From: Annulohypoxylon bovei var. microspora
Taxonomy: Eukaryota; Ascomycota; Sordariomycetes; Xylariales; Hypoxylaceae
Direction of reading: 5' to 3'
Length of the DNA: 64,000 bases
Assembly: GCA_022836615.1 (NCBI GenBank)
Contig: MU405211.1
Location: 124,001 to 188,000, forward strand
Shown here piece by piece: positions 33,699-43,816 of this stretch. Below the pieces are notes generated by a model. That model was not told where the DNA came from, made no database searches, and saw only the letters and a list, made by a program, of their open reading frames with translations. How positions within the stretch are numbered: position 1 is the stretch's first letter; every line of letters starts with the position of its first letter. The translations under genes were made by a program, and so were the position numbers.

Positions 33699-34721
33699 AT
33701 GGCCTTCTCCACGGGCGATCGCCCTCCCGTGCGTATATGCAAGGTCGCGGGGAGGTATCTGCTCTTCGACATTGATGACATAATGCACCTGCGCAGACAC
33801 CACAACATCTGCTCCGTGTTCGTGGGCACGATCCCCCAGAACCCGCAGCAGAACATATTCATGGGCCTACCCGTCGAGCTGATGCCCGAGGAGGCACAGG
33901 TCCTCGTTGACAAGAAGGTGGGATACGTTGTAGACGACGCCGCCTTCCACCCGGCCCGCCTCTCCGCTCTAGATGATGACTCGCGCCGACGGTACCTCCA
34001 GTCCGTCAAGGCCGACGGCAGGAAGGCGCAGCTAACGGCCGCCGAGCTTAAAGAGAGCTTTAGGCCGAAGATAATTAACAAGAAAAAGGCGAAGTCTAAG
34101 ACCCTAGAAGAAGTGCCGAGTGAACAAGACGCTCTAGAAAAGAGCTTGGGAGCAGAAGGCGAACTTGACACTGATCTCTTTGCTCCACCGTCTCCAAGTA
34201 GCCTCCCATCAGACACAGCTCCGCCTTCCAGACCATCCAAGGCATTAGAAGAGCCCACGGAATTCGCGATAACACCCACAACAAGCAGCCTCCTCTTCCC
34301 CGCCCCCTCGCAGGAACAGAGCGCTGCCTTGACCTCGGTCGAGGTAGCGGTGCCGCCCTCGTACCCGCTGTACGCGCACCTGCAGGACCGCGGCTACTAC
34401 ATGATGCCCGGCCTGCGCTTCGGCTGCGACTACAACGTGTACCCCGGCGACCCGCTGCGCTTCCACAGCCACTTCCAGGCCGCGAGCCACGGCTGGGACG
34501 ACGAGGTCGCCGTCCTCGACCTCGTCGCCGGCGGCCGCTTAGGGACCAACGTGAAGAAGGGGTACCTTATCGGCGGGGCTGTGGGAGATGATGTGGAGGC
34601 GGATGGTATGTCGCGGGAGGGGAATGATGACTTGAAGCGCGTCGATGGAAGTAGAATTGCGAATCCTAACCCAAATGCGCCGAAAGTACGGACTTTCACT
34701 ATAGAGTGGGGAGCTATGTAG
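33699..34721 (+). CDS. SEN34: tRNA-splicing endonuclease catalytic subunit SEN34
   Basis: Catalytic subunit of the tRNA-intron endonuclease, cutting the 3' splice site of pre-tRNA. Single exon, 340 residues. The N-terminal domain starts MAFSTGDRPPVRICKVAGRYLLFDIDDIMHLRRHHNICSVFVG with FMGLPVELMPEEAQ, typical of SEN34. A charged linker follows at about 115-225. The nuclease domain has HLQDRGYYMMPGLRFGCDYNVYPGDPLRFHSHF: Tyr248 of YPGDP, His256 eight residues later, and Lys286 in NVKKGYLIG form the expected Tyr/His/Lys catalytic triad. A loop after the lysine (GAVGDDVEADGMSREGND) is longer than in yeast. The window also holds an intron-bearing tRNA, a potential substrate. Confidence 0.94.
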   Translation: MAFSTGDRPPVRICKVAGRYLLFDIDDIMHLRRHHNICSVFVGTIPQNPQQNIFMGLPVELMPEEAQVLVDKKVGYVVDDAAFHPARLSALDDDSRRRYLQSVKADGRKAQLTAAELKESFRPKIINKKKAKSKTLEEVPSEQDALEKSLGAEGELDTDLFAPPSPSSLPSDTAPPSRPSKALEEPTEFAITPTTSSLLFPAPSQEQSAALTSVEVAVPPSYPLYAHLQDRGYYMMPGLRFGCDYNVYPGDPLRFHSHFQAASHGWDDEVAVLDLVAGGRLGTNVKKGYLIGGAVGDDVEADGMSREGNDDLKRVDGSRIANPNPNAPKVRTFTIEWGAM

Positions 34722-35509
34722 ATATGATCAAATACAACCGCTGCCACGCTTACTAGTAACCATTTACTATTGCTTCTATTGCTGTGATCGTAGTCAGGAT
34801 CGAGTGAACAAACATAATACACACCTACTCAAGCACACATTGAGATTCTTGATTGTAATCAAATGCGTCTGGTCCCATTCAAATAGGAGATCTGGATGAG
34901 TACCTGATTAGAGACATTTAATTCCGTGCTAGCATCGCACCTATGATCCCGATCCGGCCACGATTCTACCCGCCGTAAAAAATGCCCAAATGCCCAGATG
35001 CCTTGATAGAAAAAGGATGGAAGAAACCCGGATACTTCGGCCTTACCTTAGCATGCCACTACGATATCCCCGTTTCGTTTATCCATGTTCGCATGCATCC
35101 CCGCCGTATTCCTAATCCTACATCCATGAATTCGTCTTCAAGCGACAGCACAAGGCCGGAGGGGAAGGGAAGAAGCAGCGTATCGAAGTAACGGGTCAGA
35201 ACAAAAAATGCATACATACATATCTGAAGCAGACAAAACAAAATACATACTCCCCAGCGCCGGCTCCATGAATCGAGTTGTCCATCATGCGTACCTACGT
35301 AATCCCGCAAAAGAAAATTGGATGCTTGCTCAATGCTAATAGACGGCGGATGCAGGAAAAAAAAGTACCTCGACCCTAACGACAAAGCCGGGTCGGAGGA
35401 AAGCGTAAAGTGTGTACAAAGAAAGGAGGGAACGACGCGTGCCGGTTCGATTCGAGCAGTTCCACCACACGCCCTTACGCCCATATGCCCCCATCAAATC
35501 ATCAATCCG
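34722..35509. other. convergent intergenic region
   Basis: SEN34 and the RING gene converge on this 788-bp stretch. It should hold both 3' UTRs. Open frames at 34982-35191 and 35059-35484 face opposite ways and lack family features. Confidence 0.55.
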
Positions 35510-38474
35510 TCAAGGCACGTAAATGCGGCTAAAACTCACAACCTCCCGTCTGCAGCACACGCACTTATCGAAATTGTTCATGGCCAGCGTGACGCGGCAC
35601 TCGTCGCACAGGCTCAGACAGCGGCAGGGCCAGACGATAATCTTACGGGACGCGGAGTGGCACACGACGCATTGAGGGCCGCCTCTTCCATCGTCCTCGT
35701 CGTCGATTCCACTTCCATTTGCGTCGCGCTCGCGAGCGGCCTCAGAGCGGCGCGTCACGATCAAATCCTCCAAGAGCTCAGCCTCCTCCTCGTCTGAGAG
35801 CTTGGTCCTGCTGGACGGGCCCCGCGGGTCGAGAAGCAGGCGTCCGCGCTGGTTCTGCTGCATGCGCGCGTACTGCGAGCGCGTGATGATGCGGTCGGAT
35901 GTTAGGTGTGCGGCGAGCGCGTGGGCCTCACGGCGCTCCTCCGGGTTCGTGGGGCGCAGGAGTCGGGCAAGGTCGTCCATAGCAAGGGGTTGATCGAAGG
36001 GGGTTGATTCTCGCGAGACCGAGAACTGCCGAGACGCTTGCGTAGGCGTTCTCTGGCCGTCGCCGTCCTCGTACTCGCTTTCATCCACCCACGGACTGTT
36101 CTCCTCCTCACTGTCTCCGATGACGCTGTGAATCATGCTCGTCGTATCCCATTCATCATCACCCTCAGTCGGCTCCCAGTTGCCGCTGGTGTCAACAGAA
36201 CCCCACAGATCGCCAGATTTCCAAGAGGAGTAGAGTCTCGAGTCTATCTCCGAGTCTGGCAGATTGGCTGTTTCGGGAGCGCGTCGAAGACGTCTTCGTA
36301 TTTCGGCTTCCACGTCAGCAGCCTCATCATTATAGAGCCTGCTGTTCCTCCCATTTCGGCCGAGAAGTAAGGAACGTCGATCGGCCTCAGGTCGCTTCTC
36401 GTCTTTCTTGTCTTTGTTTTGCGCCCTAGATAACCACAGCAGAAAGGGGGGTTGAACCCTCACTCCGATACGCGCCAGTGCCTTTAGGAGAAGCAAGGCG
36501 CCCCATCGAAACATTAGCCTGTTTATTTTCATCATGAAATCCAAAGCTAGAAGCCAGCGCGAACTACGTTCTGTTGCTCCAACTCCGTCCCTTGCCCGCT
36601 TATCCCCGATGCGAGTCTTAGGTATCTTCTGTGCTGCTCGTTCCCGCGCATACCCGCTTGACGCACCAAGCTGGCCGTCCTTAATCGGTATCAATCCTAT
36701 AGCCCCAACAGAATCGTAGCGCGATGCACCTAGTCCAGAGCCAGCCCATTGCATGCGTAGAGACTCCAGCTCTTTAAGTCTCTCTTCCTCAAGCCATGTG
36801 CGGCTTTTCAAGATGATATCTTGATCCTCGTTCAGATAGACAGCCTCGCTTGCCATAGTTATCACGCCGAAACCCGTCCTAAGCAGCGCTGTGTAGAAGT
36901 CCATTTCTCGGGAAATGCGAATGTCAGAGAGCGAAATGTTGGCTTGCATGTTTTCATGTGCAAGAGCCAGCCGTTCCCTAAACGATAATTGTCGCCCCGC
37001 TGCACTCCACCGATCCGGAGGTTCCAGGGCAGAAAGGAATAGAGCGACAGCATATATGCCGAAGCAAACGAGTGTGCCACAAAACACCATGACGTGAGGG
37101 ATAAAACCTATGATGCAGACTGTAGGAAACTTGAAAAGGCCCATGTTGGACGGACTCTCTAGTGAAAAGTCTAAAGCTTCTATCACGATGCTTCCCATAA
37201 AACACATCGCCCAGAAGCCCGTACTAACTAGTCGAAACTTACTCTGTAGGTTAAAGACTCCCAAAACATGGCTGGTAATGTGGCTCATAACAGAAAGGAA
37301 AGCCACCATGAGGACTTCAGGTGGAGTGTTGACTCGTCTCATGATCATGGATCTAGAGATGGCGACACTGGCTCCTGAAGCGTGCTGGTAAGTCACATTA
37401 GACGGACCACCACTCGAAAATAAACCCCAACCAAGTTGGTTGCTAATGGCAGCGTCGGCTTCGGCGAACGCTAGCGAGTGTTCAAAAAGCGTCATCCCAG
37501 TTTCGACGGCCACCTGACGTCCTTGTACTGCGCAAGAAATCGTCTCCAAGAAATGGCTTAGACATAGCGTCCCGAAAAGCGGCCACAGCAGGGATAAGGA
37601 GCCCTGTAGCTCGTTCGAATAGTCGAGATTGCTTGGAGGTACCATTTGAACAGCACGACAGCTGTCATAGTCGGTGGCACCCAATAGCAAGACTGTGCTA
37701 AGCCCATGCAGGTATGTCGAAGGTTGGGCGAACATGAGATCTGATGTTTTGCTAGAATTGCCCCAGCGCAGCTCTGCGAAATCGGGCGATGTCTGACATT
37801 GTATGGATTGTAGAAGCTGTTGAGCTTGGAATGTGAAGAGTATAATGGGAGTAATTCGAAGAAATAGCCGTACGGGCCATGTTAGGAATAATCTCCTTCG
37901 TGAGGCGGCGAAAATGTGAGTGCGGTTGAGGATGATGGCCTGGAATAATATTGGGTATTAGCAACACTTCCGTATTTCTAATATTGAGGTTAGGAGATGT
38001 GGGAATAGAAAACAAGCTGACCATAGCAACGCAGCATAATGCCCATTTGCTAGTGGCATAACTAAAGACACTGCCTAGGCCCTTGGAGCCATCGGTCGAG
38101 AATTTGGAGACCAAGACGGCGGGGTCCTGATCTTCATTCTCCAACACATCCACGACGTTCGCGGCGACCTCGGATACCTTGGTTAGCATTTCGGTCGCAG
38201 TCGTGGTGGTGGTGATGAAGTAGTCGGAAGAAGTTGGGTCAGCTATGACTCGTTGCCCGAAGCCATCAACAGCATCTGGGAAGGATAAGATGCCAAGCTT
38301 GGTCAGCATCCTAGGTCCGGCCAGAATAAGGTCCTCGATCGAAGGAGCAAATCTTGTGACGTTGTTGACAGAATACCTAAGATGCAGTACCGTCCAAGAA
38401 GTGAAATTATACCACACGCTCGAGTTATCGAAGACCGTGGGTGCAGGTGCGGCCGTTGCGCCTGGCGATGCCAT
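35510..38474 (-). CDS. multi-spanning membrane RING E3 ubiquitin ligase, Asi1/Asi3-like
   Basis: Two exons, 38474-38022 and 37939-35510, joined in frame through VAM|AIILNRTHIFAASRRRL; about 960 residues. Several hydrophobic stretches in the first half (WALCCVAMAIIL, RLFLRITPIILFTF, MVAFLSVMSHITSHVLGVF, VCIIGFIPHVMVFCGTLVCFGIYAVALFL) indicate four or more membrane passes. The middle is acidic and disordered. A RING-type domain closes the chain: CVVC-x14-CRC-LSLCDEC-x9-CVCC, then RREVVSFSRIYVP. Where a classical RING-HC has CxH, this has CxC, giving an all-cysteine ligand set. The layout resembles yeast Asi1/Asi3, inner nuclear membrane ligases; the family name is inferred from architecture. 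The first intron uses an unusual donor, GTCAGC, the weakest point of the model. Confidence 0.8.
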
Positions 38475-39506
38475 TCCCTAGAGACTGGAGACTGGGGAAA
38501 CGAGGTCGACCAATGGCTCCGAGCCAGCCGGAGTGGGATCTCGGTAGCTTCCAATCAGAAACTACAAGAATTAGATCACTCAGTAGCTCCGAAACGTTGG
38601 AATTAGCCAATACATATTCATGAAGAACACGTAAAGACTTCCCGTCGCGGCTGTCGTTGAATTGAAATGTTGTATGATTGTTTGCATGTAAGAAGAAATG
38701 AATTATCTAAGAGATGATGTACACAGCTGTCCGAGAGTTTCGGAAGTTTGATAAGGTTCGCGATCACCACCCAACGCACCTGCCAAGCCAGACCCGTCAT
38801 TGTAAGGGATACCCACTTTAACCCACCTTACCAATTTACCTAGGCAGTTGCGAGGTACCTAGTAACTTCACGGGAAGACGCATATCATAGATGTAGATAT
38901 TTACCGATAAACGCCGATGATCTCTCATTAGCGTAATGGCATCATATTCTAGAATCAGGTTCCCATCGTTTAGTTCACTTAGTGCCCATGCATCAAATGC
39001 TTGACTAAATTCAATTCGTTCGTGATATTTTCTCGAGTCCCGGGTGTGTTTATTATTTTCTGTTCCACACTCCTAGCGGTCAAGTTCGCGAAACGAACGC
39101 GTCAAGTTAAAGGCTTAGATCGAAATGCTAAAGCGCATTGGGTATTTCTCATAACAATGACCACGATATAACTCGCAATTCCACCAACCATTATCGTAGA
39201 CGTATTATGATCGTAGCTGGTTATACCTGCCAACTTCAGCTTCTGTTGCCTGTATGTATGTATGTCATAACTGCGCGCTCTTTTCGCATGCAACCTCATT
39301 GGTCTACTACAACCTAGGCACCTATGCCTAGCACCTGTTCATCATGCATGCGAGTATCATGAGAATCAAGGCCACGACGTGAATGGCTTACTTTTTAGGA
39401 AGCCAGCATCTGAACTTGATTTGGTTACCGCCTGGCGACGCTATTGTGTGGGAACTTCTAACAATATCCCTTATTCGAATAGAGCTCCGTGGATGGTTGG
39501 TTAGGT
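38475..39506. other. intergenic region between the RING gene and MTR3
   Basis: About 1 kb with no supported gene. It includes the RING-gene promoter and the MTR3 3' region. TACCTAGG-type words recur at 38838 and 38855. Short frames (38618-38800, 39102-39299) have no signature. Confidence 0.55.
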
Positions 39507-40441
39507 TCAAGATGGGTTTTGCGAATTTTGTCCTTGACGAACCGTCTCGTTTAGAGCCTGAGCAAGAACGCGGTTTGCGCTTCGGCATGCCACAAGGCTT
39601 CTCTCGACCATCTTGTTGTAGATCATAGCGTCTGCAGAGGGCAGCTGACCCTTGAACCAAATATTGGTTACTTCGTCCCTTGTCGTTAGATATGCGACGC
39701 AGCACGCTGCATATATCTTGTGATATGCGGCAACATCTGGATCGAGGACGATGCTAGGCTCGCTCTTCGCATCCTTGGCTACTAGGGCCGCAACGCCTCC
39801 CGCGACAGTGTCCACGCAGTCGATGCCGGCATCCGCAATAGCAGCTGAAGCAACAGTGATACAGCCACTCAGGACATTCATCATATCCCAGCTTTCATCT
39901 CTATCATACTCTAGGGAATCGCGATTCTGATCGCCTTCGATTATAGTGACAATGATGTCAACTCCACTCTTAGGCCAGCGATCTGCAATGATTGCTCCTC
40001 GCAGTGCTGTTTCCAGGTGTACTCCTAGATCCCTTTCGCTCGAGTCGCGTAGATAGCCTCGTCTTTGTCTCGTTGCGAATGGTGCATACTTGACGTGGGT
40101 GGAGAGAATAATATGAGGAGAGAAAGGCGCTGATCGTGGAAGGGCTCGAGGACCATGGACAGTACAGGTGAGCTTCAGGCTTGTACCTGACGGACGAGTC
40201 GCAGCTGGATCTTCAACTTCTAAATATGCCGATCCAGAGGCTGAAGGAGTAACACCGGTCTTCAGAACTATATGCGATCTCAATCAGCGGATGAAGACGT
40301 ACGTAGAAAAGAAAGCAACTTACAGATCTTTCTGACGACATTATCTCCCGAACGTGCCACAGCCCTCTTTCCTTGAGGACTATCGTACACAGGAGGAGCA
40401 GTTGTGCCAACCGGACCATTTATACGCCTCCGATCAGCCAT
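39507..40441 (-). CDS. MTR3: exosome core subunit MTR3 (RNase PH fold)
   Basis: RNase PH-like ring subunit of the RNA exosome, catalytically inactive in eukaryotes, needed for rRNA processing and RNA decay. Exons 40441-40324 and 40267-39507 join as VVRKI|FLKTGVTPSASGSAYLEV; 292 residues. MADRRRINGPVGTTAPPVY is the usual fungal MTR3 opening. The PH core shows SAYLEVED, LKLTCTVHGPRALPR, RDLGVHLETALRGAIIADRWPKSGVDIIVTIIEGD and VLSGCITVASAAIADAGIDCVDTVAGGVAAL. The conserved catalytic arginines and aspartates of bacterial RNase PH are not evident, as expected. An open frame at 40564-40773 lies upstream on the same strand and is not joined. Confidence 0.92.
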
Positions 40442-40803
40442 GGTTTTTTAGTCCTAGAACAATTGATTGCTTAGAAGCTTGATATGTTGCACCTGCGCTT
40501 GTAGGAGCTCAAGTAATTCTGAAAATTCCCAGCAACAGAAAACTTGCCCCACTACCATATCCACTAGCCCGCTAATCCCTGCGCCCTAGAAGCGTAGCTT
40601 AAGCACAGACCAGACCGGTAGCAAATTTGCCGTCTTCCGAAGATTTTCTCTACCTTGTCAATCTCAGGAAACTTTTTTTTTTCTTTCTTCACCCAATCTC
40701 GTACATGATCATGAATTTGAGCCTTGACCTTTCGACGTTGAACGTCGTAAATGGCAGCCGAGAATATGGACAAGGGCTTCTCTAATATTGTGCATTCATT
40801 CCC

Positions 40804-40822
40804 TTATTCCCTTTGGGAATAA
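40804..40822 (+). other. perfect 8-bp hairpin upstream of a short ORF
   Basis: TTATTCCC-TTT-GGGAATAA ends 15 bases before the ATG at 40838. It lies in the probable leader of the spliced gene described next. Could be an RNA structure or a palindromic protein site; function unknown. Confidence 0.7.
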
Positions 40823-40894
40823 CTGGGAGTCTTCACAATGGACTACTCGATATTCGACATGTCCAATGTGTCTGCTGGTAATCCGAAATTTGAA

Positions 40895-40918
40895 TACACC
40901 CAACTTTGCTTGGGTGTA
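40895..40918 (+). other. perfect 9-bp hairpin beside the first 5' splice site
   Basis: TACACCCAA-CTTTGC-TTGGGTGTA ends 9 bases before the GTGAGT donor at 40928, inside the short reading frame. It could influence splice-site choice; this is inference from position only. Confidence 0.7.
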
Positions 40919-40998
40919 AATATTTTGGTGAGTTATCTATCCTCTTCGCTCTTCACATATCCTCAACACACCTGGTTCCCTTGTGAGTTTTCTCGCTA

Positions 40999-41067
40999 CT
41001 GATGATTCTATTACCACTGTTCTTCGCGATCACCTGAGCGGACTGAACAACATGCACTACCATCTGA
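40999..41067 (+). ncRNA. possible C/D box snoRNA in intron 1 (tentative)
   Basis: A C-like box CTGATGA (40999-41005; the consensus first base is a purine, here C) is followed by CTGA boxes at 41034, 41043 and 41064. No rRNA complementarity that I can recall with confidence and no clear terminal stem. Listed because it sits in an unusually long intron next to a stronger snoRNA. Confidence 0.3.
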
Positions 41068-41236
41068 AGCATGAACCAGCTATTGATATTCTTATTACCA
41101 TGCTTGGTTCTCTGGCTAATAGTCTTTCTAGGAAATATGTTTGTAATATTTCCATGTCTAACAATAATTGCAACCAGGAACCTTCGGTTAATGTAAGTAA
41201 TCTACAATTTTTTATTTTTCCTTTTTGTTATTGTCC

Positions 41237-41311
41237 ATGATGAAACCTTTATTATCAGTTCTGCTTCTGAAGCACTGTGATGATACCCATTTACCAAAAT
41301 ACATATTCTGA
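41237..41311 (+). ncRNA. C/D box snoRNA, predicted 25S rRNA methylation guide
   Basis: Complete box order within intron 2: C box ATGATGA (41237-41243), D' box CTGA (41267-41270), C' box GTGATGA (41277-41283) six bases later, D box CTGA (41308-41311). Directly upstream of D', bases 41256-41266 read CAGTTCTGCTT, perfectly antisense to AAGCAGAACTG of the highly conserved 25S/28S segment TTGGTAAGCAGAACTGGCG. By the D+5 rule the methylated base would be the A in AAGC-A-GAACTG. The second guide region also carries TTACCAAAA, complementary to the adjacent rRNA, though placed 8 bases from the D box. A terminal stem is not obvious. rRNA sequence is from memory and should be checked. Confidence 0.72.
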
Positions 41312-41476
41312 TCACACATATCACCTATCATTTCGTTGCTTGATTCCCTTGGGTTGGATTTACGAAGCTAACGTACATAAAGTGCACAGTGATGTATACT
41401 CGATATCTCCAAGATTGCCGGTCAAATATATGTCAAATGTAAGTTGGATAGCCTTCCTTCCACTACATTTATTATC

Positions 41477-41587
41477 ATGATGAAAACTGTTCATCCATTC
41501 AACTATCTCACAGCGGGTCGAGCCACCCTCCCACACCATAGCTGCTCTTTTGGGTGCGTGATGATTGGTTGTGGAGTTATCTCCTGA
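41477..41587 (+). ncRNA. possible C/D box snoRNA in intron 3 (tentative)
   Basis: C box ATGATGA at 41477-41483, a second GTGATGA at 41558-41564 and CTGA at 41584-41587. No D' box lies between, and the sequence before the D box does not match rRNA antisense. Context (third long intron of the same gene) is the main support. Confidence 0.35.
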
Positions 41588-41963
41588 TAGTCCTAGTTAC
41601 TACTGGGCTTGTCAGAGTTGTCATGCTGGCTTCCGTGTTTTCTTTCTCCTTACCTCGTCTTGAGGTGTGGAGTTAGGAGGCCGATTTGCGTGAATGAGTA
41701 AACTGGTTTATCTGATGTATTTCATATCTACTCGATTTGGGGTTGAGTTCTACGTCTGATCTTTGCTAACTGATTATGACAACAGGTTTTTGAAATAGCA
41801 AAGTAGATTATTTGATCGTTTGATTTAGCTCATAAGTCTAAGTCATAGAACATAGTAGTCACTTCTTGGAAGACGGTAAGGAATTTATGATCTCAGTTTG
41901 AAAAGTAGCATGCCTCATCTACCAAGTCTACCTAGATAAAATACAAGATTTTCATATGTAATT

Positions 41964-43206
41964 TCATGACTTCCTGTGCATAGTACCAGCTCCAGCTTGG
42001 TGGTTAGGGAAAATAAGTGTGTCGGCTACTACCACGTTTTCTCTCCTTCCAGCAACGAACACGACCACCTCGGCAATATCGTCAGGCGTCAAAGGATCGC
42101 AACCACTAAAGTAAATTAGTATAACTAAGTCATCTAAGCCAATTAGGTTACTCACGCATAGACGGCATCGGCTTTAGACTTATCACCGTAGAATCGGACA
42201 ACAGAGAATTCCTAAACGATCACGTTAGCTCTAGAAATGCCATACCAAGAGAAGAAGAGTGCAGCAACGTACCGTCTCGACCTGACCGGGGTCGACTTCG
42301 AGGACGCGGACGCGCGAGGCGATGAGTTCCTTGCGCAGCGACTCCGTGAAGCTGCGGACGGCGGCCTTGGTGGCGCAGTAGATACCGCCGCCCGGGTACG
42401 GCTCGCGGCCGGCGATGCTGCCGATGTTGATGATGTCGCCGCGACCGCCGTCGGGGCGCGCCAGGTAGATTTGCAGGATGGCCTGCGTCATGTTGATCAG
42501 ACCCGTCACATTGGTCGCGAACATGACATTGATGTCGGCCTCGGCGATCTCGGGGGCGCGGGCTACGCCTTTGACGAGGCCACTTTGAGGGTTTGGTTAG
42601 TTGGAAGGTTATATAATATGGTCATAGATAGGTATGGGAGTATTTGGGGTATATGTATTTATGTCGTCTCTCGATTTCCCCACGAATTTGAATTTTCATA
42701 GAAACAACCAGCTCGATAATCCAACCCATACACCAAACGAAACGGCCCCTCGAGAAAAGCAAGGTAACTTACGCATTATTCACCAACACATCAATATCGC
42801 GGAACTCTTCCGGCAAGCCCGCCACAAAGCCGCGGACCTCCTCGGGAACGCTTATATCTAACTTAACGGGCAGGACCTTCACGCCGTCGCCGACCTCCTT
42901 GACGATGTCGTCGGCGATCTGGCGCAAGGTATCCACGCGCCGCGCCGTCAGCACCAACTTGAGGTTCTTAGGGGCGGTCCGCGCGAACTCGAACGCCGTG
43001 CTCTTGCCAATCCCCGACGAGGCACCCGTGATCACGATGGTCTTGCCCTCGAGGCGCTTTGCTACAGCTGAAGACATGGCTCTTCTCCCGGCGGTTTCGA
43101 GGCGGCTGCTAAGTGGTCTGAGTGATTGTATAAGAGCAGTCCTGGGATGTGGTGGTGAGAGGACGAAGTGCCGGAGTGTGGATAGGCCGGTGCGCAGGAT
43201 GGGCAT
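41964..43206 (-). CDS. NADP-dependent short-chain dehydrogenase (YMR226C/YdfG-like)
   Basis: Classical SDR, close to yeast YMR226C and bacterial YdfG, which oxidise 3-hydroxy acids such as L-allo-threonine and serine. Four exons: 43206-42773, 42582-42273, 42211-42156 and 42105-41964; 313 residues. The Rossmann motif is TGASSGIG (residues about 60-67). An Arg pair after the second strand (LTARRVDTL) suggests NADP(H). VLVNNAG spans the first intron. Catalytic residues appear as NIGSIAGREPYPGGGIYCATK, with Ser, Tyr and Lys present. The first Met gives an Arg-rich, acid-poor leader of 43 residues like a mitochondrial presequence; an internal Met at 43077 (MSSAVAKRLEGK) gives the usual cytosolic length. 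Confidence 0.92.
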
Positions 43207-43816
43207 AAGGTGATCTTGAGATGTTTGCTCGGGGCAATTCTGAGTACTAGATGGGGGTTTTATGAGTTTCTACGAGTTGAGTCACTTTAATAATAGGGGA
43301 TACTACATGTACCTAGGCTAGGTACTTGAAGTCCTCTTATCCAATGCCGAATCAGCGCGATGATGTGCTCGACCCCGCCATAGCTATCACAAAGATGCCC
43401 CGCCACCAGCTTCCGTATCGGAACGCTTCGGTTCAGCGCACGCCGGCTAGCTGTAACACTGAAAGAAGTCAAATTGATAAGGTTAGGAAATTTGACAATT
43501 CGATATTATGTCCCTTGCCAATGATTTCATACGAAAGGAAACATGACGTTTTCAACGTATTATTGTTAACTTGGGATATACAAAACACACAATCTGAGCA
43601 AAGATACGAGTACACAAACGTAAAATAGGAATGATCGCTTAAGTTTTCCGAATTGTTCTTGAAATAGGTACAAAACCTAAATGGATTGATTGATTGCTAG
43701 GTAACATTGATAACATCAAATATACGAGAGTGCGTTTATATAAAGCTTGTTACAATTGCCTAAATACCGAAGTTGAAAAAACGAGCAACTGCAAAAAGTT
43801 AAAGTTAAGATGAGGA
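43207..43816. other. intergenic region between the SDR and tRNA-Gln
   Basis: 610 bp; SDR promoter on the left, tRNA 3' side on the right. A run of five A at 43793-43797 reads as TTTTT on the minus strand and can end Pol III transcription. The word TACCTAGGCTAGGTA occurs at 43311-43325. An open frame at 43326-43628 has no family features. Confidence 0.55.

Larger units (their letters stand above)
40838..41880 (+). ncRNA. probable snoRNA host gene (spliced, little coding capacity)
   Basis: Splice signals predict four exons: up to 40927, 41132-41192, 41390-41438, and from 41786 onward (end set only approximately). Donors are GTGAGT, GTAAGT and GTAAGT. Acceptors follow branch-like GCTAAT or GCTAAC (GCTAAT..TTTCTAG, GCTAAC..TGCACAG, GCTAAC..ACAACAG). 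Introns of 204, 197 and 347 nt are far longer than the 45-80 nt norm in this window, and each contains C/D-box-like motifs. Joined exons encode at most a 34-residue peptide from the ATG at 40838 before a stop in exon 2. Long introns with C/D boxes and non-coding exons fit the snoRNA host genes known from filamentous fungi. Transcription start and end are not determined. Confidence 0.6.

Noticed and set aside
40564..40773. 69-codon minus-strand ORF upstream of MTR3
   Set aside because: Basic, helical-looking peptide but no family match; MTR3 has a good start at 40441 without it.
40983..41240. 85-codon frame (SFLATDDSITTVLRD...) as a coding gene
   Set aside because: It starts at a GTG and spans predicted intron 1, exon 2 and part of intron 2; no joining of exons gives a longer frame.
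41570..41587. Guide region of the intron-3 candidate matching rRNA
   Set aside because: GGAGTTATCT is identical to the rRNA sense strand, not antisense, so it cannot act as a guide there.
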